A stretch of DNA of 64,000 nucleotides from an uncultured Paracoccaceae bacterium. GTDB lineage: Bacteria; Pseudomonadota; Alphaproteobacteria; Rhodobacterales; Rhodobacteraceae. Below the pieces are notes generated by a model. It did no database searches and had not been told where the DNA came from. It saw nothing but the letters and a program-made list of their open reading frames with translations. Both the position numbers and the translations under genes were made by a program. The stretch covers positions 93,501 through 157,500 of the forward strand of contig OY288156.1 of assembly GCA_958439195.1 (NCBI GenBank), given 5' to 3'. Positions 53,560 through 62,722 of this stretch are shown piece after piece (within the stretch, counting starts at the first letter, position 1; each line of letters opens with the position of its first letter).

Positions 53560-54438
53560 ATGCTGTCCGAATTTCTAGGCGGAAACGCCGTCTTTCTTGC
53601 CATCGCCGGTTTCATTATCCTGTGCATTTTCCTTGGGGTGCGCATCGTGCCACAGTCGGAAAAGCATGTTGTGGAACGCTTTGGCCGCCTGCGCGCGGTG
53701 CTTGGCCCCGGCATCAATTTCGTGGTCCCGTTTCTGGACCGGGTGGCGCACAAGATCAGCGTGCTGGAACGGCAACTTCCCACCGCCAGCCAAGATGCCA
53801 TCACCGCCGACAACGTGCTGGTCAAGGTGGAAACATCGGTGTTCTACCGGATCACCGAACCGGAAAAGACTGTCTACCGTATCCGCGATGTCGACGCCGC
53901 CATTGCCACCACGGTGGCCGGGATCGTGCGGTCGGAAATCGGCAAGCTGGAACTGGATCAGGTCCAGTCGAACCGCAGCCAGTTGATCGAACGGGTGCGC
54001 GAACAGGTGACTGCTATGGTGGACGATTGGGGGGTCGAGGTGACGCGGGCCGAAATCCTGGACGTCAATCTGGACGAAGCGACGCGCGCCGCCATGCTGC
54101 AACAGTTGAACGCCGAACGCGCCCGTCGCGCCCAGGTGATGGAGGCCGAGGGAAAGAAGAGGTCGGTCGAGCTGGCCGCCGATGCCGATCTTTATGCCGC
54201 CGATCAGGCCGCCAAAGCCCGCCGGATCACCGCTGATGCCGAGGCTTATGCAACAGGCGTGATCGCCGGGGCCATTACAGCCAATGGGCTAGAGGCCGCA
54301 CAGTTCCAGATCGCCATGAAACAGGTCGAGGCAATTGCACAGGTCGCGCAAGGTGAAGGCAAGCAGACCATCCTGCTGCCAATCAGCGCGATGGATGCCT
54401 TTGCCGATGTGTTCAAGCTGCTGCGGGGGAAATCCTGA
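53560..54438 (+). CDS. SPFH/stomatin-like membrane protein (QmcA type)
   Basis: A 292-residue protein: N-terminal membrane helix (AVFLAIAGFIILCIFLGV), the SPFH domain opening VPQSEKHVVERFGRL ... PGINFVVPFLDRVAHKI, then a long helical region (LNAERARRAQVMEAEGKKRS). This is the QmcA/stomatin group of membrane-microdomain scaffolds that regulate FtsH-type proteases. The ATG at 53560 is chosen over 53338 and 53524 because CAGGAGG sits eight bases before it and it places the helix at the N-terminus. It overlaps the NfeD gene by one base, the classic SPFH-NfeD pair. Confidence 0.9.
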   Translation: MLSEFLGGNAVFLAIAGFIILCIFLGVRIVPQSEKHVVERFGRLRAVLGPGINFVVPFLDRVAHKISVLERQLPTASQDAITADNVLVKVETSVFYRITEPEKTVYRIRDVDAAIATTVAGIVRSEIGKLELDQVQSNRSQLIERVREQVTAMVDDWGVEVTRAEILDVNLDEATRAAMLQQLNAERARRAQVMEAEGKKRSVELAADADLYAADQAAKARRITADAEAYATGVIAGAITANGLEAAQFQIAMKQVEAIAQVAQGEGKQTILLPISAMDAFADVFKLLRGKS

Positions 54439-54710
54439 TGTGGTGGTCCGTCTGGTGGGTCTGGATCGTGGCCGGTTTCCTGCTTGGGATGCTGGAGATT
54501 GTGATGCCCGGCTACATCTTCCTGGGCTTTGCCATAGGGGCCGTGATCACCGGGATTCTGGTGGGTATCGGCGTCGCATCGGCAAGCCCCGCGCTGCTGG
54601 CGCTGATCTTCGCCGTCTGTTCACTGATCGCGTGGCTTGTCTTGCGTCGCACGATGGGCGTGCGCGAAGGCCAGGTAAAGGTCTGGGACCGCGACATCAA
54701 TGATAACTGA
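54438..54710 (+). CDS. NfeD-like membrane protein, short
   Basis: A 90-residue protein with three hydrophobic segments (WWVWIVAGFLLGMLEIVM, FLGFAIGAVITGILVGIG, LLALIFAVCSLIAWLVL) and a very short tail. It is the usual partner of the SPFH gene just upstream. The C-terminal OB-fold domain of longer NfeD proteins is essentially missing (only GVREGQVKVWDRDINDN), so it is a minimal form or truncated. The next gene begins within its last codons. Confidence 0.85.
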   Translation: MWWSVWWVWIVAGFLLGMLEIVMPGYIFLGFAIGAVITGILVGIGVASASPALLALIFAVCSLIAWLVLRRTMGVREGQVKVWDRDINDN

Positions 54711-55134
54711 GGCGGGTTTTGTCGGGGCCAAGGCCGCGCTGTTTTGCGGCGATGCCATCCTGACGCAGCTGCGTGATGCGCATCCTGGCCTGCCTTGGCC
54801 GGGAATGTGGGATTTGCCGGGTGGTGCGCGCAAAGGGCGCGAGTCGTCACAGACCTGTCTGTTGCGGGAACTGCGCGAAGAATTCGGGCTTTGTCTGCCT
54901 GCATCGCGCCTGACATGGCGGATTGTCCTGCCCGCGATGCTGGAACCATCGCGTCCTTCGGTCTTTTTCGCCGGAACGGTGACCGAGGCAGAGGTCGCCT
55001 CGATCCGCTTTGGCGACGAAGGTCAGGGATGGGAACTGATGCCTGTGGCGGCATTCCTGACCCATCCAAAGGCCATCCCAGAACTGCAACAGCGGGTGCG
55101 CCACGCACTTAACGCGCGGGCAGTTCTGCAATAA
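54700..55134 (+). CDS. Nudix hydrolase
   Basis: A 144-residue protein with a complete Nudix box, GARKGRESSQTCLLRELREE followed by FGL (G-x5-E-x7-REUxEExGU). It would hydrolyse a nucleoside diphosphate-linked substrate in the cytoplasm, using Mg2+ bound by the REExEE glutamates; the substrate is not predictable from the box. It starts inside the end of the nfeD gene, and its 3' end overlaps the convergent pyrF by 26 bases. Confidence 0.9.
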   Translation: MITEAGFVGAKAALFCGDAILTQLRDAHPGLPWPGMWDLPGGARKGRESSQTCLLRELREEFGLCLPASRLTWRIVLPAMLEPSRPSVFFAGTVTEAEVASIRFGDEGQGWELMPVAAFLTHPKAIPELQQRVRHALNARAVLQ

Positions 55135-55804
55135 CCGCCCGCGCGGCGGCTGCCGGATCGTTGGCCTGCCAGATTGGCCGCCCAACCACGATGTGATCCG
55201 CCCCATCCGAAATGGCCTGATGCGGCGTTGAAATGCGTTTCTGGTCCCCTGCGGCGGCACCCGCTGGCCGGACGCCCGGCGTTACGATCAGCCGCCCCTT
55301 GGCCTGCGGAAGGGCGCGGATCATCGCGGCCTCTTGTGGGCTGGCGATCACGCCATCCGCCCCCGCCTCAAGCGCCCGTGCGGCACGTTCCAGCGTGATG
55401 TCGTGGATGTCGCCCGCCTTGATCAGATTGGCGTCAAGATCGGCACGATCCAGTGACGTCAGCACGGTGACCGCCATGATCTTCAACCCCGTCCCGGCCT
55501 TGCCCTCGCAGGCCGCGCGCACCACCTGCGGGTCACCATGCACGGTCAGAAAATCAAGGTCATAGCGCGCAATGCCGCGCACTGCCGCCTCTATCGTGGC
55601 ACCGATATCGAACAGCTTCATGTCCAGAAACACGCGCTTGCCCAATTCACCCTTCAACTCATTCGCCAGCGCCAGCCCACCCCCCGTCAGCATCCCCAGC
55701 CCAATCTTGTAGAAGCTGGCGGCATCCCCAATACGCTGCACAAGATCCAGCCCCTGCACCACATTCGGCACATCCAGCGCCACGATCAGCCGGTCGTCAG
55801 ACAT
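55109..55804 (-). CDS. pyrF: Orotidine 5'-phosphate decarboxylase
   Basis: A 231-residue TIM-barrel enzyme catalysing the last step of UMP synthesis (OMP to UMP plus CO2). The catalytic DxKxxD motif is D61-M-K63-L-F-D66-I in LDMKLFDIGAT. The phosphate-binding end has VTPGVRP and ADHIVVGRPIW. Length is normal and the start is near MSDDRLIVALDVP. The 3' end overlaps the Nudix gene on the other strand. Confidence 0.95.
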   Translation of the reverse strand: MSDDRLIVALDVPNVVQGLDLVQRIGDAASFYKIGLGMLTGGGLALANELKGELGKRVFLDMKLFDIGATIEAAVRGIARYDLDFLTVHGDPQVVRAACEGKAGTGLKIMAVTVLTSLDRADLDANLIKAGDIHDITLERAARALEAGADGVIASPQEAAMIRALPQAKGRLIVTPGVRPAGAAAGDQKRISTPHQAISDGADHIVVGRPIWQANDPAAAARAVIAELPAR

Positions 55805-55910
55805 GGGGGTTCCTTTCGCTCTGGGATGGCGGCCAGATGCGCCGCAAGCACGGGGCTGTCAAGCCGCGCTTTCCCCCGCTAACATTGCATCAAGGGCAAA
55901 CGGGGCGGGC

Positions 55911-56804
55911 ATGATCCTTTGTTTCGACATCGGCGGAAGCCGGATCAAGGCGGCACTGTCGCGCGCAAGCGCATTGGACCCTTTGGGCGACACCCCGACG
56001 CCAAAGGATGACTTTACCGCCTTTACCGCCGCGCTGGGCGGGTTCATGCGGGATCATGCCCTGCGCGGCATTGCCATTTCCATCGCCGGGGTGGTGGATC
56101 CGGACACCGAGGCGTTGCGGGTGGCCAACATTCCCTGTGCAGATGGCCGCCGTCTTGGCCCGGAATTGCAGGCCGCGCTGGGTGTGCCGGTGCTGGTGCT
56201 GAATGATGCCGATTGCTTTGCCCTTGCCGAAGCGCGGCAGGGCGCGGGGCAGGGGCATCGCACAGTGTTCGGGGTGATCCTCGGCACCGGGGTGGGGGGT
56301 GGTCTGGTGATCGACGGGCGGCTTGTCACTGGCCCCGGCGGCTATGCGGGCGAATGGGGTCATGGGCCAGTTACGAAAACGCAGGTTGAGGGGTTGACCC
56401 TGCCAGAATTCCGCTGCGGCTGCGGTCTTGTCGGCTGTCTGGATGCGGTGGGCGGTGCGCGGGGAATCGAACGGCTGCACCATTCCGTGACTGGAGACAC
56501 AGCCAGTTCAGAAGAGGTTCTGACCCGATGGCAGGCGGGCGATCCGAAAGCCACAAGGACCGTCCTTGTCTGGCGCGCCTTGTTGGCCCCGCCCTTGGCG
56601 ATGATCCTGAACACTGTCGGTGCGTCCATCGTTCCGGTGGGGGGTGGGTTGTCCAATGTTCCCGCCCTGATCGCCACCCTGGATAGCGCGGTGCGGGAAA
56701 TGATCCTGCGACGCACCGATGCACCGCTTGTCGTGCCCGCCCAATGTCGCATCGAACCCGGCCTGATCGGGGCCGCCGCCGCCGGTGAGGCTGCCTTTGG
56801 CTGA
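55911..56804 (+). CDS. ROK family sugar kinase (N-acetylglucosamine kinase-like)
   Basis: A 297-residue kinase. The phosphate motif is CFDIGGSRIKAAL, followed by VLNDADCFALAEA with the catalytic Asp, ILGTGVGGGLVIDG, and GYAGEWGHGPV followed by the ROK zinc signature CGCGLVGCLDAVGG. This fits NagK/GlcK-type ROK kinases that phosphorylate GlcNAc, glucose or related sugars. The ATG at 55911 begins the conserved strand; the frame is open to 55803. First gene of a tight operon with cutC, a hypothetical protein and a propeller protein. Confidence 0.88.
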   Translation: MILCFDIGGSRIKAALSRASALDPLGDTPTPKDDFTAFTAALGGFMRDHALRGIAISIAGVVDPDTEALRVANIPCADGRRLGPELQAALGVPVLVLNDADCFALAEARQGAGQGHRTVFGVILGTGVGGGLVIDGRLVTGPGGYAGEWGHGPVTKTQVEGLTLPEFRCGCGLVGCLDAVGGARGIERLHHSVTGDTASSEEVLTRWQAGDPKATRTVLVWRALLAPPLAMILNTVGASIVPVGGGLSNVPALIATLDSAVREMILRRTDAPLVVPAQCRIEPGLIGAAAAGEAAFG

Positions 56805-57516
56805 CATATTGCTTGAGGTTTGTGTCGAAGATGCCACCGGTCTGGGGGCCGCCCTGCGTGGCGGGGCGGGGCGGATCGAGTTGTGCTCTGCACTTGCCTT
56901 GGGGGGGCTTACGCCATCGCCGGGATTGATGCAGACCGCGCAGAATGCGGGTCGGCCGGTCATGGCGATGATCCGCCCTCGTGCGGGGGATTTCATCTGG
57001 TCCAGTGAAGACCTGCGCCAAATGCGCGGTGACATCGCCATTGCCCGTGCTGCGGGTTTGGCGGGCGTGGTCCTTGGCGCATCGCGCCCCGATGGGCGGC
57101 TGGATGAATGGCTGCTATCCACCCTGATTGATGAGGCGCAGGGCATGGATCTGACCCTGCACCGCTGCTTTGACCTGACGCCCGACAAATTCGCCGCGCT
57201 GGAAACGGCGATTCAGTTGGGTTTTTCGCGTATCCTTACTTCTGGCGGTGCGCTGACGGCACCTCAGGGCACCGAGATTTTGGCGAAGTTGATGCAGCAA
57301 GCAGAAGGCCGCATCACCATAATGCCCGGTTCCGGGATTTCCCCTGCGACGCTGCCCGTGCTGGCCCATCTGCCCTTGCGTGAAGTTCATGCCTCCTGTT
57401 CGATGTCGGAACCGGTGGCCGAAACCGTCGCCGCATTTGGGTTTGGCCCGGCGGAACGGCGCGTCACGTCGGTTGCGGCGGTGGGCGCCTTGGTCGCGGC
57501 CTTGGCCGCCTTGTGA
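56797..57516 (+). CDS. cutC: CutC family protein
   Basis: A 239-residue TIM-barrel protein. LLEVCVEDATG, GAGRIELCSALALGGLTPSPGLM, IRPRAGDFIW, LHRCFDL and LTSGGA are the recognisable CutC signatures. CutC was linked to copper tolerance in E. coli, but its enzymatic role is unresolved. A TTG at 56797, six bases after GGTGAGG and overlapping the ROK stop, is my preferred start; a GTG at 56785 would add four residues. Copper links to the multicopper oxidase are speculative given 37 kb distance. Confidence 0.9.
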   Translation: MADILLEVCVEDATGLGAALRGGAGRIELCSALALGGLTPSPGLMQTAQNAGRPVMAMIRPRAGDFIWSSEDLRQMRGDIAIARAAGLAGVVLGASRPDGRLDEWLLSTLIDEAQGMDLTLHRCFDLTPDKFAALETAIQLGFSRILTSGGALTAPQGTEILAKLMQQAEGRITIMPGSGISPATLPVLAHLPLREVHASCSMSEPVAETVAAFGFGPAERRVTSVAAVGALVAALAAL

Positions 57517-57536
57517 TTGATGTAAAGGGAAAGACA

Positions 57537-58310
57537 GTGCAGATCACCGTAACATATGACCGCCCCGACGACGGCCCCCGCTCTGGTCCTGTGCAGGTGG
57601 GCTGGTTCCTAGCTTCCGACAAGGGCGCGGTGCTGTATGATCCGCCAGAACGGCTTGTGTCACGGCAGGTCAGCCGGTCGCATGCCAAAAGTGCCAGCCG
57701 CTGCCCGGCGGTGATCCAGATGGAAAGCCGGTATTTCGTTGTGAAATGCCCCTTTGATCTGCAGATCGGATTTACCCGCGATGAAAAGGGCAAGGCAGTT
57801 TTGGTAAACCGTGCGGGCACCGCGTCGCCTATTCGCAGCAACAAGTTGAATGAGGTGCTGACGCTGGTCAGCGAAACGGAATGGCGCTACCCTGACCGGC
57901 CCACAGTTCAACTGCACCTGCCTTATAGCTTCATCGCGGATGAACCGGTGTGGATGACGCAGGTTGGCACCTTTGCCCATTACCGCAAGGATCCGCTGCC
58001 CGGCACCATCTTTGGTGGGCGGTTTCAATTGAACCTCTGGCCACGGCCGCTGATGTGGGCCTTTGAATGGCACGAGCCGGAAAAGGACATCATCCTCAAG
58101 CGCGGCGATCCGCTGTTTTATTGCCAGTTTGAACATGAAGGCCCCGATCGCCCTGTGCAGATGATCGAGGCGGAAAAGACGCCCGAACTCATGGCCTATA
58201 TGGAAAAGATTTCGGGCGTGGTGAATTACGTCAACCAGACCTTCAGCCTGATGAAATCGGCCGAACAGTTGCGGCCTGCACGGCTTTTGAAACCCAGGGA
58301 CAAGGCTTGA
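57537..58310 (+). CDS. Conserved hypothetical protein (possibly DUF6065-like)
   Basis: A 257-residue cytoplasmic protein without a signal or transmembrane segments. The GTG at 57537 has AAAGGGA seven bases upstream. Blocks such as VVKCPFDLQIGF, LPYSFIADEPVWMTQVG and RPLMWAFEWHEPEKDIILKRGDPLFYCQFEHEG have the look of DUF6065-type cupin-like proteins often found beside sugar or tetratricopeptide genes in Rhodobacterales. I cannot assign a function. It overlaps the propeller gene downstream by four bases and follows cutC by 20, so it is operonic. Confidence 0.7.
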   Translation: MQITVTYDRPDDGPRSGPVQVGWFLASDKGAVLYDPPERLVSRQVSRSHAKSASRCPAVIQMESRYFVVKCPFDLQIGFTRDEKGKAVLVNRAGTASPIRSNKLNEVLTLVSETEWRYPDRPTVQLHLPYSFIADEPVWMTQVGTFAHYRKDPLPGTIFGGRFQLNLWPRPLMWAFEWHEPEKDIILKRGDPLFYCQFEHEGPDRPVQMIEAEKTPELMAYMEKISGVVNYVNQTFSLMKSAEQLRPARLLKPRDKA

Positions 58311-59131
58311 AATCCCATCTTGCCCTTTGGGATGTTGCTGAAGGCCGCGCCCGCACCATCCTGACAGTGGATCACCGGATCGAGGCGCCGAATTGGCATC
58401 CGTCTGGACGCTATCTGATGGTCAATGCCGATGGCCGGTTGTTCCGCGTGCCACTGGATGCGCCCCGTTTGGAGCCGTTTGAGACCGGCATCGAAGGGCG
58501 TTGCAATAACGACCACGGCTTTAGCCCGGATGGCAAGACACTCGCATTCTCCTGTCATCGCGGGCAGGGGGCCGAGATGTTCGTCATCCCCGTCGATGGC
58601 GGCACAGCCCGCCTGATAAGCCCTAAACCGCGCAGTTGGTTTCATGGTTGGTCACCGGACGGGGCGACGCTGGTCTATGCCGCCGCACGGGGTAGCAGTC
58701 GCCATGTCGATATCTATACCCACAGCGTCAAGGGCGGCGCTGAATCCCGCCTGACGCAGGGCGAAGGGCATTCCGACGGCCCGGATTACAGCCATGATGG
58801 GCGGCGCATCTACTGGAACAGCGACCGCGACGGCCAAGCCCAGATCTGGGTGATGGCAGCGGATGGATCAGACCAGCGCCGGTTATTTGCCGATGACCAC
58901 GTGAACTGGTTTCCGCATCCTTCGCCCTGTGGAAATCACCTTATCTATCTTGCCTATCCGCCTGGTACCGAAGGCCACCCCGCAGACCTGTCCGTGGCCA
59001 TCGTCCTGTGCGGAACCGATGGCGCGGAACGCAGGCGGATCGTTGAATTCACGGGTGGGCAAGGCACGATGAATGTCCCGAACTGGGCCGCCGACGGGAC
59101 CGCTTTTGCCTTTGTGCATTACACACCCTGA
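58307..59131 (+). CDS. WD40/PD40-repeat (TolB-like) beta-propeller protein
   Basis: A 274-residue protein made of PD40-like repeats: PNWHPSGRYLMVNADGRLF, HGFSPDGKTLAFSCHRG, HGWSPDGATLVYAAARG, PDYSHDGRRIYWNSDRDG and PNWAADGTAFAFVHY. This matches the TolB-type propeller half but no signal peptide or N-terminal TolB domain is present, so it is cytoplasmic, not the Tol-Pal component. It starts at TTG 58307, overlapping the previous stop, with AGGGA upstream. Last gene of the ROK-cutC operon. Function unknown; related proteins are annotated as oligogalacturonate lyase-like or biopolymer transporter TolB. Confidence 0.8.
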   Translation: MKSHLALWDVAEGRARTILTVDHRIEAPNWHPSGRYLMVNADGRLFRVPLDAPRLEPFETGIEGRCNNDHGFSPDGKTLAFSCHRGQGAEMFVIPVDGGTARLISPKPRSWFHGWSPDGATLVYAAARGSSRHVDIYTHSVKGGAESRLTQGEGHSDGPDYSHDGRRIYWNSDRDGQAQIWVMAADGSDQRRLFADDHVNWFPHPSPCGNHLIYLAYPPGTEGHPADLSVAIVLCGTDGAERRRIVEFTGGQGTMNVPNWAADGTAFAFVHYTP

Positions 59132-59183
59132 TCGGTGTTCCAAAGCCGGATAAGGAAAAGTTTACGTAACCCTGCGCGGCAAT

Positions 59184-59214
59184 CTTGCAACAGGGCGCGC
59201 CGCCGCCCATCTTG
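59184..59214 (+). promoter_or_regulatory. Heat-shock (sigma-32-like) promoter of clpB
   Basis: CTTGCAA (59184-59190) and CGCCCATCTT (59205-59214) resemble the RpoH -35 CTTGAA and -10 CCCATnT elements with a suitable spacer, about 75 bases upstream of clpB, a canonical heat-shock gene. Only the consensus match supports it. Confidence 0.5.
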
Positions 59215-59285
59215 ATCCCAAGGCCGGTGCGGGCGTGCCTTTTCAGGGCGTCTGCGGATCGGTGCTATGAAAAGGAGAATGCCCG

Positions 59286-61898
59286 ATGAACCTTGAAAAG
59301 TTCACGGAACGCTCGCGCGGGTTCCTTCAAGCCGCGCAAACCATCGCCATTCGGGAAAGCCATCAGCGGCTTGCGCCTGAACATCTGCTCAAGGCCATCA
59401 TGGATGATGACCAGGGCCTTGCATCAAACCTGATCCGTCGCGCCGGGGGCGAACCTGCCCGCGTAACAGAGGCTGTGGCGCTGGCCCTTGGAAAATTGCC
59501 CAAGGTTTCGGGGGACGCCCAGCCCTTTACCGATCCTGGCCTAGTCAAGGTGCTGGATGAGGCGGAAAAGTTAGCCAAGAAGGCGGGGGACAGTTTCGTT
59601 CCCGTTGAACGTATCCTGATGGCGCTTGCCATGGTGCCGGGTGCCGCCAAGCAGGCGCTGGATGCCGGGGCGGTTTCTGCGCAAAAGCTGAACGCCGCGA
59701 TCAACGACATTCGCAAAGGCCGCACGGCGGATTCCGCCAGCGCCGAAGAAGGTTATGACGCTCTGAAGAAGTATGCCCGCGACCTGACCGAAGCGGCAGA
59801 GCAGGGCAAGATTGACCCGATCATCGGGCGGGATGAAGAAATTCGCCGCACGATGCAGGTGCTGTCGCGCCGAACAAAGAACAACCCGGTCCTGATCGGT
59901 GAGCCCGGTGTGGGTAAAACCGCCATCGCCGAAGGACTTGCCCTGCGCATCGTCAATGGCGACGTGCCGGAAAGCCTGCGGAACAAGAAACTGATGGCGT
60001 TGGACATGGGCGCGCTGATCGCAGGGGCAAAGTATCGGGGTGAATTCGAGGAACGGCTGAAAGCTATCCTGAACGAGGTCACCTCAGCCGAGGGCGAGAT
60101 CATCCTGTTCATTGATGAAATGCACACGCTGGTGGGCGCGGGCAAATCCGATGGTGCGATGGATGCGGCCAACCTGATCAAACCGGCGCTGGCGCGGGGC
60201 GAATTGCACTGCGTGGGCGCGACCACGCTGGATGAATATCGCAAATATGTGGAAAAGGACGCGGCCTTGGCCCGCCGGTTCCAGCCGGTGATGGTGTCCG
60301 AGCCGACGGTTGAGGATACCATTTCCATCCTGCGCGGGATCAAGGAGAAGTACGAACTTCACCACGGCGTTCGCATTTCCGATTCGGCGCTGGTCGCAGC
60401 GGCCACGCTGTCGCATCGCTACATCACCGACCGTTTCCTTCCCGACAAGGCCATCGACCTTGTCGATGAAGCCGCCAGCCGGTTGCGGATGGAGGTGGAC
60501 AGCAAACCCGAAGAACTGGATCAACTGGACCGACAGATCCTGCAATTGCAGATCGAATCCGAGGCGTTGAAGAAGGAAGACGACGCCGCTTCGCGCGACC
60601 GGCTGGAAAAGCTGGAAAAGGAACTGGGCGACCTGCAACAGCAATCGGCGGCCATGACCGCCAAATGGCAGGCGGAGCGTGACAGTCTGGATGCCGCGCG
60701 TGATCTGAAGGAACAGTTGGACCGTGCCCGTGCGGAACTGGAACACGCCAAGCGCGAAGGCGATTTCGCCAAGGCGGGCGAATTGCAATACGGGCGGATT
60801 CCGGGGCTGGAGAAATCCCTGACCGAGGCCGAGGCGCGCGAAGGCGAGGCGCTGGTGTCCGAGGCGGTGCGCCCCGAACAGATCGCCGAGGTGGTGGAAC
60901 GCTGGACCGGGATTCCCACGACCAAGATGCTGGAAGGCGAGCGTGACAAGCTGCTGCGTATGGAAGATGAGCTTGGCAAGCGTGTCATTGGCCAGCGTCA
61001 GGCGGTGGAAGCCGTATCCAAGGCCGTGCGCCGCGCGCGTGCAGGGCTGAACGATGAGGGGCGGCCGCTGGGATCGTTCCTCTTCCTTGGCCCTACCGGG
61101 GTGGGCAAGACCGAACTGACCAAAGCATTGGCGGAATACCTGTTTGACGATGAATCCGCGATGGTGCGTATCGACATGTCGGAATTCATGGAAAAACATG
61201 CCGTGTCACGCCTGATCGGTGCGCCGCCCGGCTATGTCGGTTATGATGAAGGCGGGGTGCTGACCGAAGCCGTGCGGCGCAAACCCTATCAGGTGGTGCT
61301 GTTCGACGAGGTGGAAAAGGCCCACCCGGATGTGTTCAACGTGCTGCTGCAAGTGCTGGACGATGGCATCCTGACCGATGGTCAGGGCAGAACGGTCGAT
61401 TTCAAGCAGACGCTGATCGTGCTGACGTCGAACCTTGGGTCACAGGCGCTCAGCCTGCTGCCAGATGGGGCGGATGCGAATGATGCAAAGCGGGATGTGA
61501 TGGAAGCCGTGCGCGCCCATTTCCGCCCCGAATTCCTGAACCGGCTGGATGAGACGATTATCTTTGATCGTCTGGGTCGGGCCGACATGTCGGGTATTGT
61601 GGACATTCAGTTGCGCCGTCTGGAAAAGCGGCTGGAAGGTCGGAAGATCACCCTGTCGCTGGATGCAGACGCCAAGGCATGGCTGGCGGATGAAGGCTAT
61701 GATCCGGTCTATGGCGCGCGCCCGTTGAAGCGGGTGATCCAGCGCCAGTTGCAGGATCCGCTGGCCGAAATGCTGCTTGCGGGCGACATACTGGACGGCA
61801 CGACCATCGCGGTTACCGCGGGGGCTGAAGGCCTGATCGTGGGGGGGCGGGTCATCGCATCCCGCCGTGACCGACCGGCACAGGCGGTGGTTCACTGA
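59286..61898 (+). CDS. clpB: ATP-dependent disaggregase ClpB
   Basis: An 870-residue Hsp100 chaperone that rescues aggregated proteins with DnaK. The N domain starts MNLEKFTERSRGFLQAAQ. The first AAA+ module has Walker A GEPGVGKTAIAEG and LFIDEMHTLVGAG. The middle coiled-coil domain (about residues 410-520, with REGDFAKAGELQYGRIPGLE) distinguishes ClpB from ClpA/ClpC. The second AAA+ module has GPTGVGKTELTKA and LFDEVEKAHPDVFN. Length is normal. AAAGGAG precedes ATG 59286, and a heat-shock-like promoter lies upstream. Monocistronic. Confidence 0.97.
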   Translation: MNLEKFTERSRGFLQAAQTIAIRESHQRLAPEHLLKAIMDDDQGLASNLIRRAGGEPARVTEAVALALGKLPKVSGDAQPFTDPGLVKVLDEAEKLAKKAGDSFVPVERILMALAMVPGAAKQALDAGAVSAQKLNAAINDIRKGRTADSASAEEGYDALKKYARDLTEAAEQGKIDPIIGRDEEIRRTMQVLSRRTKNNPVLIGEPGVGKTAIAEGLALRIVNGDVPESLRNKKLMALDMGALIAGAKYRGEFEERLKAILNEVTSAEGEIILFIDEMHTLVGAGKSDGAMDAANLIKPALARGELHCVGATTLDEYRKYVEKDAALARRFQPVMVSEPTVEDTISILRGIKEKYELHHGVRISDSALVAAATLSHRYITDRFLPDKAIDLVDEAASRLRMEVDSKPEELDQLDRQILQLQIESEALKKEDDAASRDRLEKLEKELGDLQQQSAAMTAKWQAERDSLDAARDLKEQLDRARAELEHAKREGDFAKAGELQYGRIPGLEKSLTEAEAREGEALVSEAVRPEQIAEVVERWTGIPTTKMLEGERDKLLRMEDELGKRVIGQRQAVEAVSKAVRRARAGLNDEGRPLGSFLFLGPTGVGKTELTKALAEYLFDDESAMVRIDMSEFMEKHAVSRLIGAPPGYVGYDEGGVLTEAVRRKPYQVVLFDEVEKAHPDVFNVLLQVLDDGILTDGQGRTVDFKQTLIVLTSNLGSQALSLLPDGADANDAKRDVMEAVRAHFRPEFLNRLDETIIFDRLGRADMSGIVDIQLRRLEKRLEGRKITLSLDADAKAWLADEGYDPVYGARPLKRVIQRQLQDPLAEMLLAGDILDGTTIAVTAGAEGLIVGGRVIASRRDRPAQAVVH

Positions 61899-61908
61899 CG
61901 GAATTGAA

Positions 61909-61934
61909 AAAGGGGCGGTTTTCACCGCCCCTTT
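61909..61934. terminator. Bidirectional terminator between clpB and the fasciclin gene
   Basis: Stem AAAGGGGCGGT / ACCGCCCCTTT with a TTTC loop. On the minus strand it is followed by T residues (TTCAATTCC after a TTTTT run), on the plus strand by CGC. It serves both convergent genes. Confidence 0.85.
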
Positions 61935-61954
61935 CGCATTCTGGCTACGGCCAA

Positions 61955-62431
61955 TTACATCGGCGGCAGGATGACCGAGTCGATCACGTGGATCACGCCG
62001 TTCGACGCTGCAACGTCCGGGGCCGAGATGACGGCGCCGTTCACCTTCGGTCCGCCTTCCAGCGTGATGGTGATGTCTTTGCCGTTGACGGTGGTGGCGG
62101 TCATACCTTCAGACAGGTCGGTCGACATGACGGCACCCGGCACGACGTGATAGGTCAGCACGGCGACGAGCTGGTCCTTGTTTTCCGGCTTCAGCAGGTC
62201 TTCCACGGTGCCAGCGGGCAGCGCGGCAAAGGCGGCGTCGGTCGGTGCGAAGACGGTGAACGGACCTTCGCCCTTCAGCGTGTCAACCAGACCGGCTGCC
62301 GTCAGCGCGGCGGCCAGCGTGGTGAACGAGCCGTTGGCCACGGCGGTGTCGACAATGTCCATGTCCTGGGCATAGGCGGGCATCGCAAAAGCGGCGGCGG
62401 TGGTCAGTGCAAGAAAGGTTCTGCGGATCAT
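61955..62431 (-). CDS. Secreted fasciclin (FAS1) domain protein
   Basis: A 158-residue exported protein. The signal peptide MIRRTFLALTTAAAFAMPAYA is followed by one FAS1 domain: DIVDTAVANGSFTTLAAALTAAGL, GPFTVFAPTDAAFAALP and the closing VIHVIDSVILPPM. FAS1 proteins are small periplasmic or extracellular adhesion-type proteins. The ATG at 62431 has GGGAG eight bases upstream and is preferred over the GTG at 62440. It is convergent with clpB and divergent from msrP. Confidence 0.92.
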   Translation of the reverse strand: MIRRTFLALTTAAAFAMPAYAQDMDIVDTAVANGSFTTLAAALTAAGLVDTLKGEGPFTVFAPTDAAFAALPAGTVEDLLKPENKDQLVAVLTYHVVPGAVMSTDLSEGMTATTVNGKDITITLEGGPKVNGAVISAPDVAASNGVIHVIDSVILPPM

Positions 62432-62612
62432 AGGTGTCACTCCCGTTTGATCTGGCTGCCGTGATTGGCATGGGCCTTATATGGGGTGCCGCTGCGACCA
62501 GATGTCGTTGAAAGAAACGTTAAGCGGGCTTGTCTCAGGGTCGTTCCGCCCTAAGCTACGGTGCATTTCTGCTTCAACTCAAAATGGTGTGACCCAGATT
62601 TATCAGTTGTGA

Positions 62613-62633
62613 CTGAAACGAAACGTGTTTCAG
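62613..62633. promoter_or_regulatory. Inverted repeat upstream of msrP
   Basis: CTGAAAC (62613-62619) and GTTTCAG (62627-62633) form a 7-base dyad with a 7-base spacer, about 90 bases before the msrP start. It could be an operator. In E. coli msrPQ is controlled by an oxidative-stress two-component system; none is seen here. Confidence 0.45.
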
Positions 62634-62722
62634 CTTCGTATAGCAATTGTGAGGGGCCTTGTTTTGCCTTTTCGCCTCAGCCCGCCAACATTCATGTCGC
62701 GGGACAAAGATAGGAGTTGGCA

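Noticed and set aside
58307..59131. TolB of the Tol-Pal system
   Set aside because: No signal peptide, no N-terminal TolB domain, and no tolQRA or pal genes adjacent.
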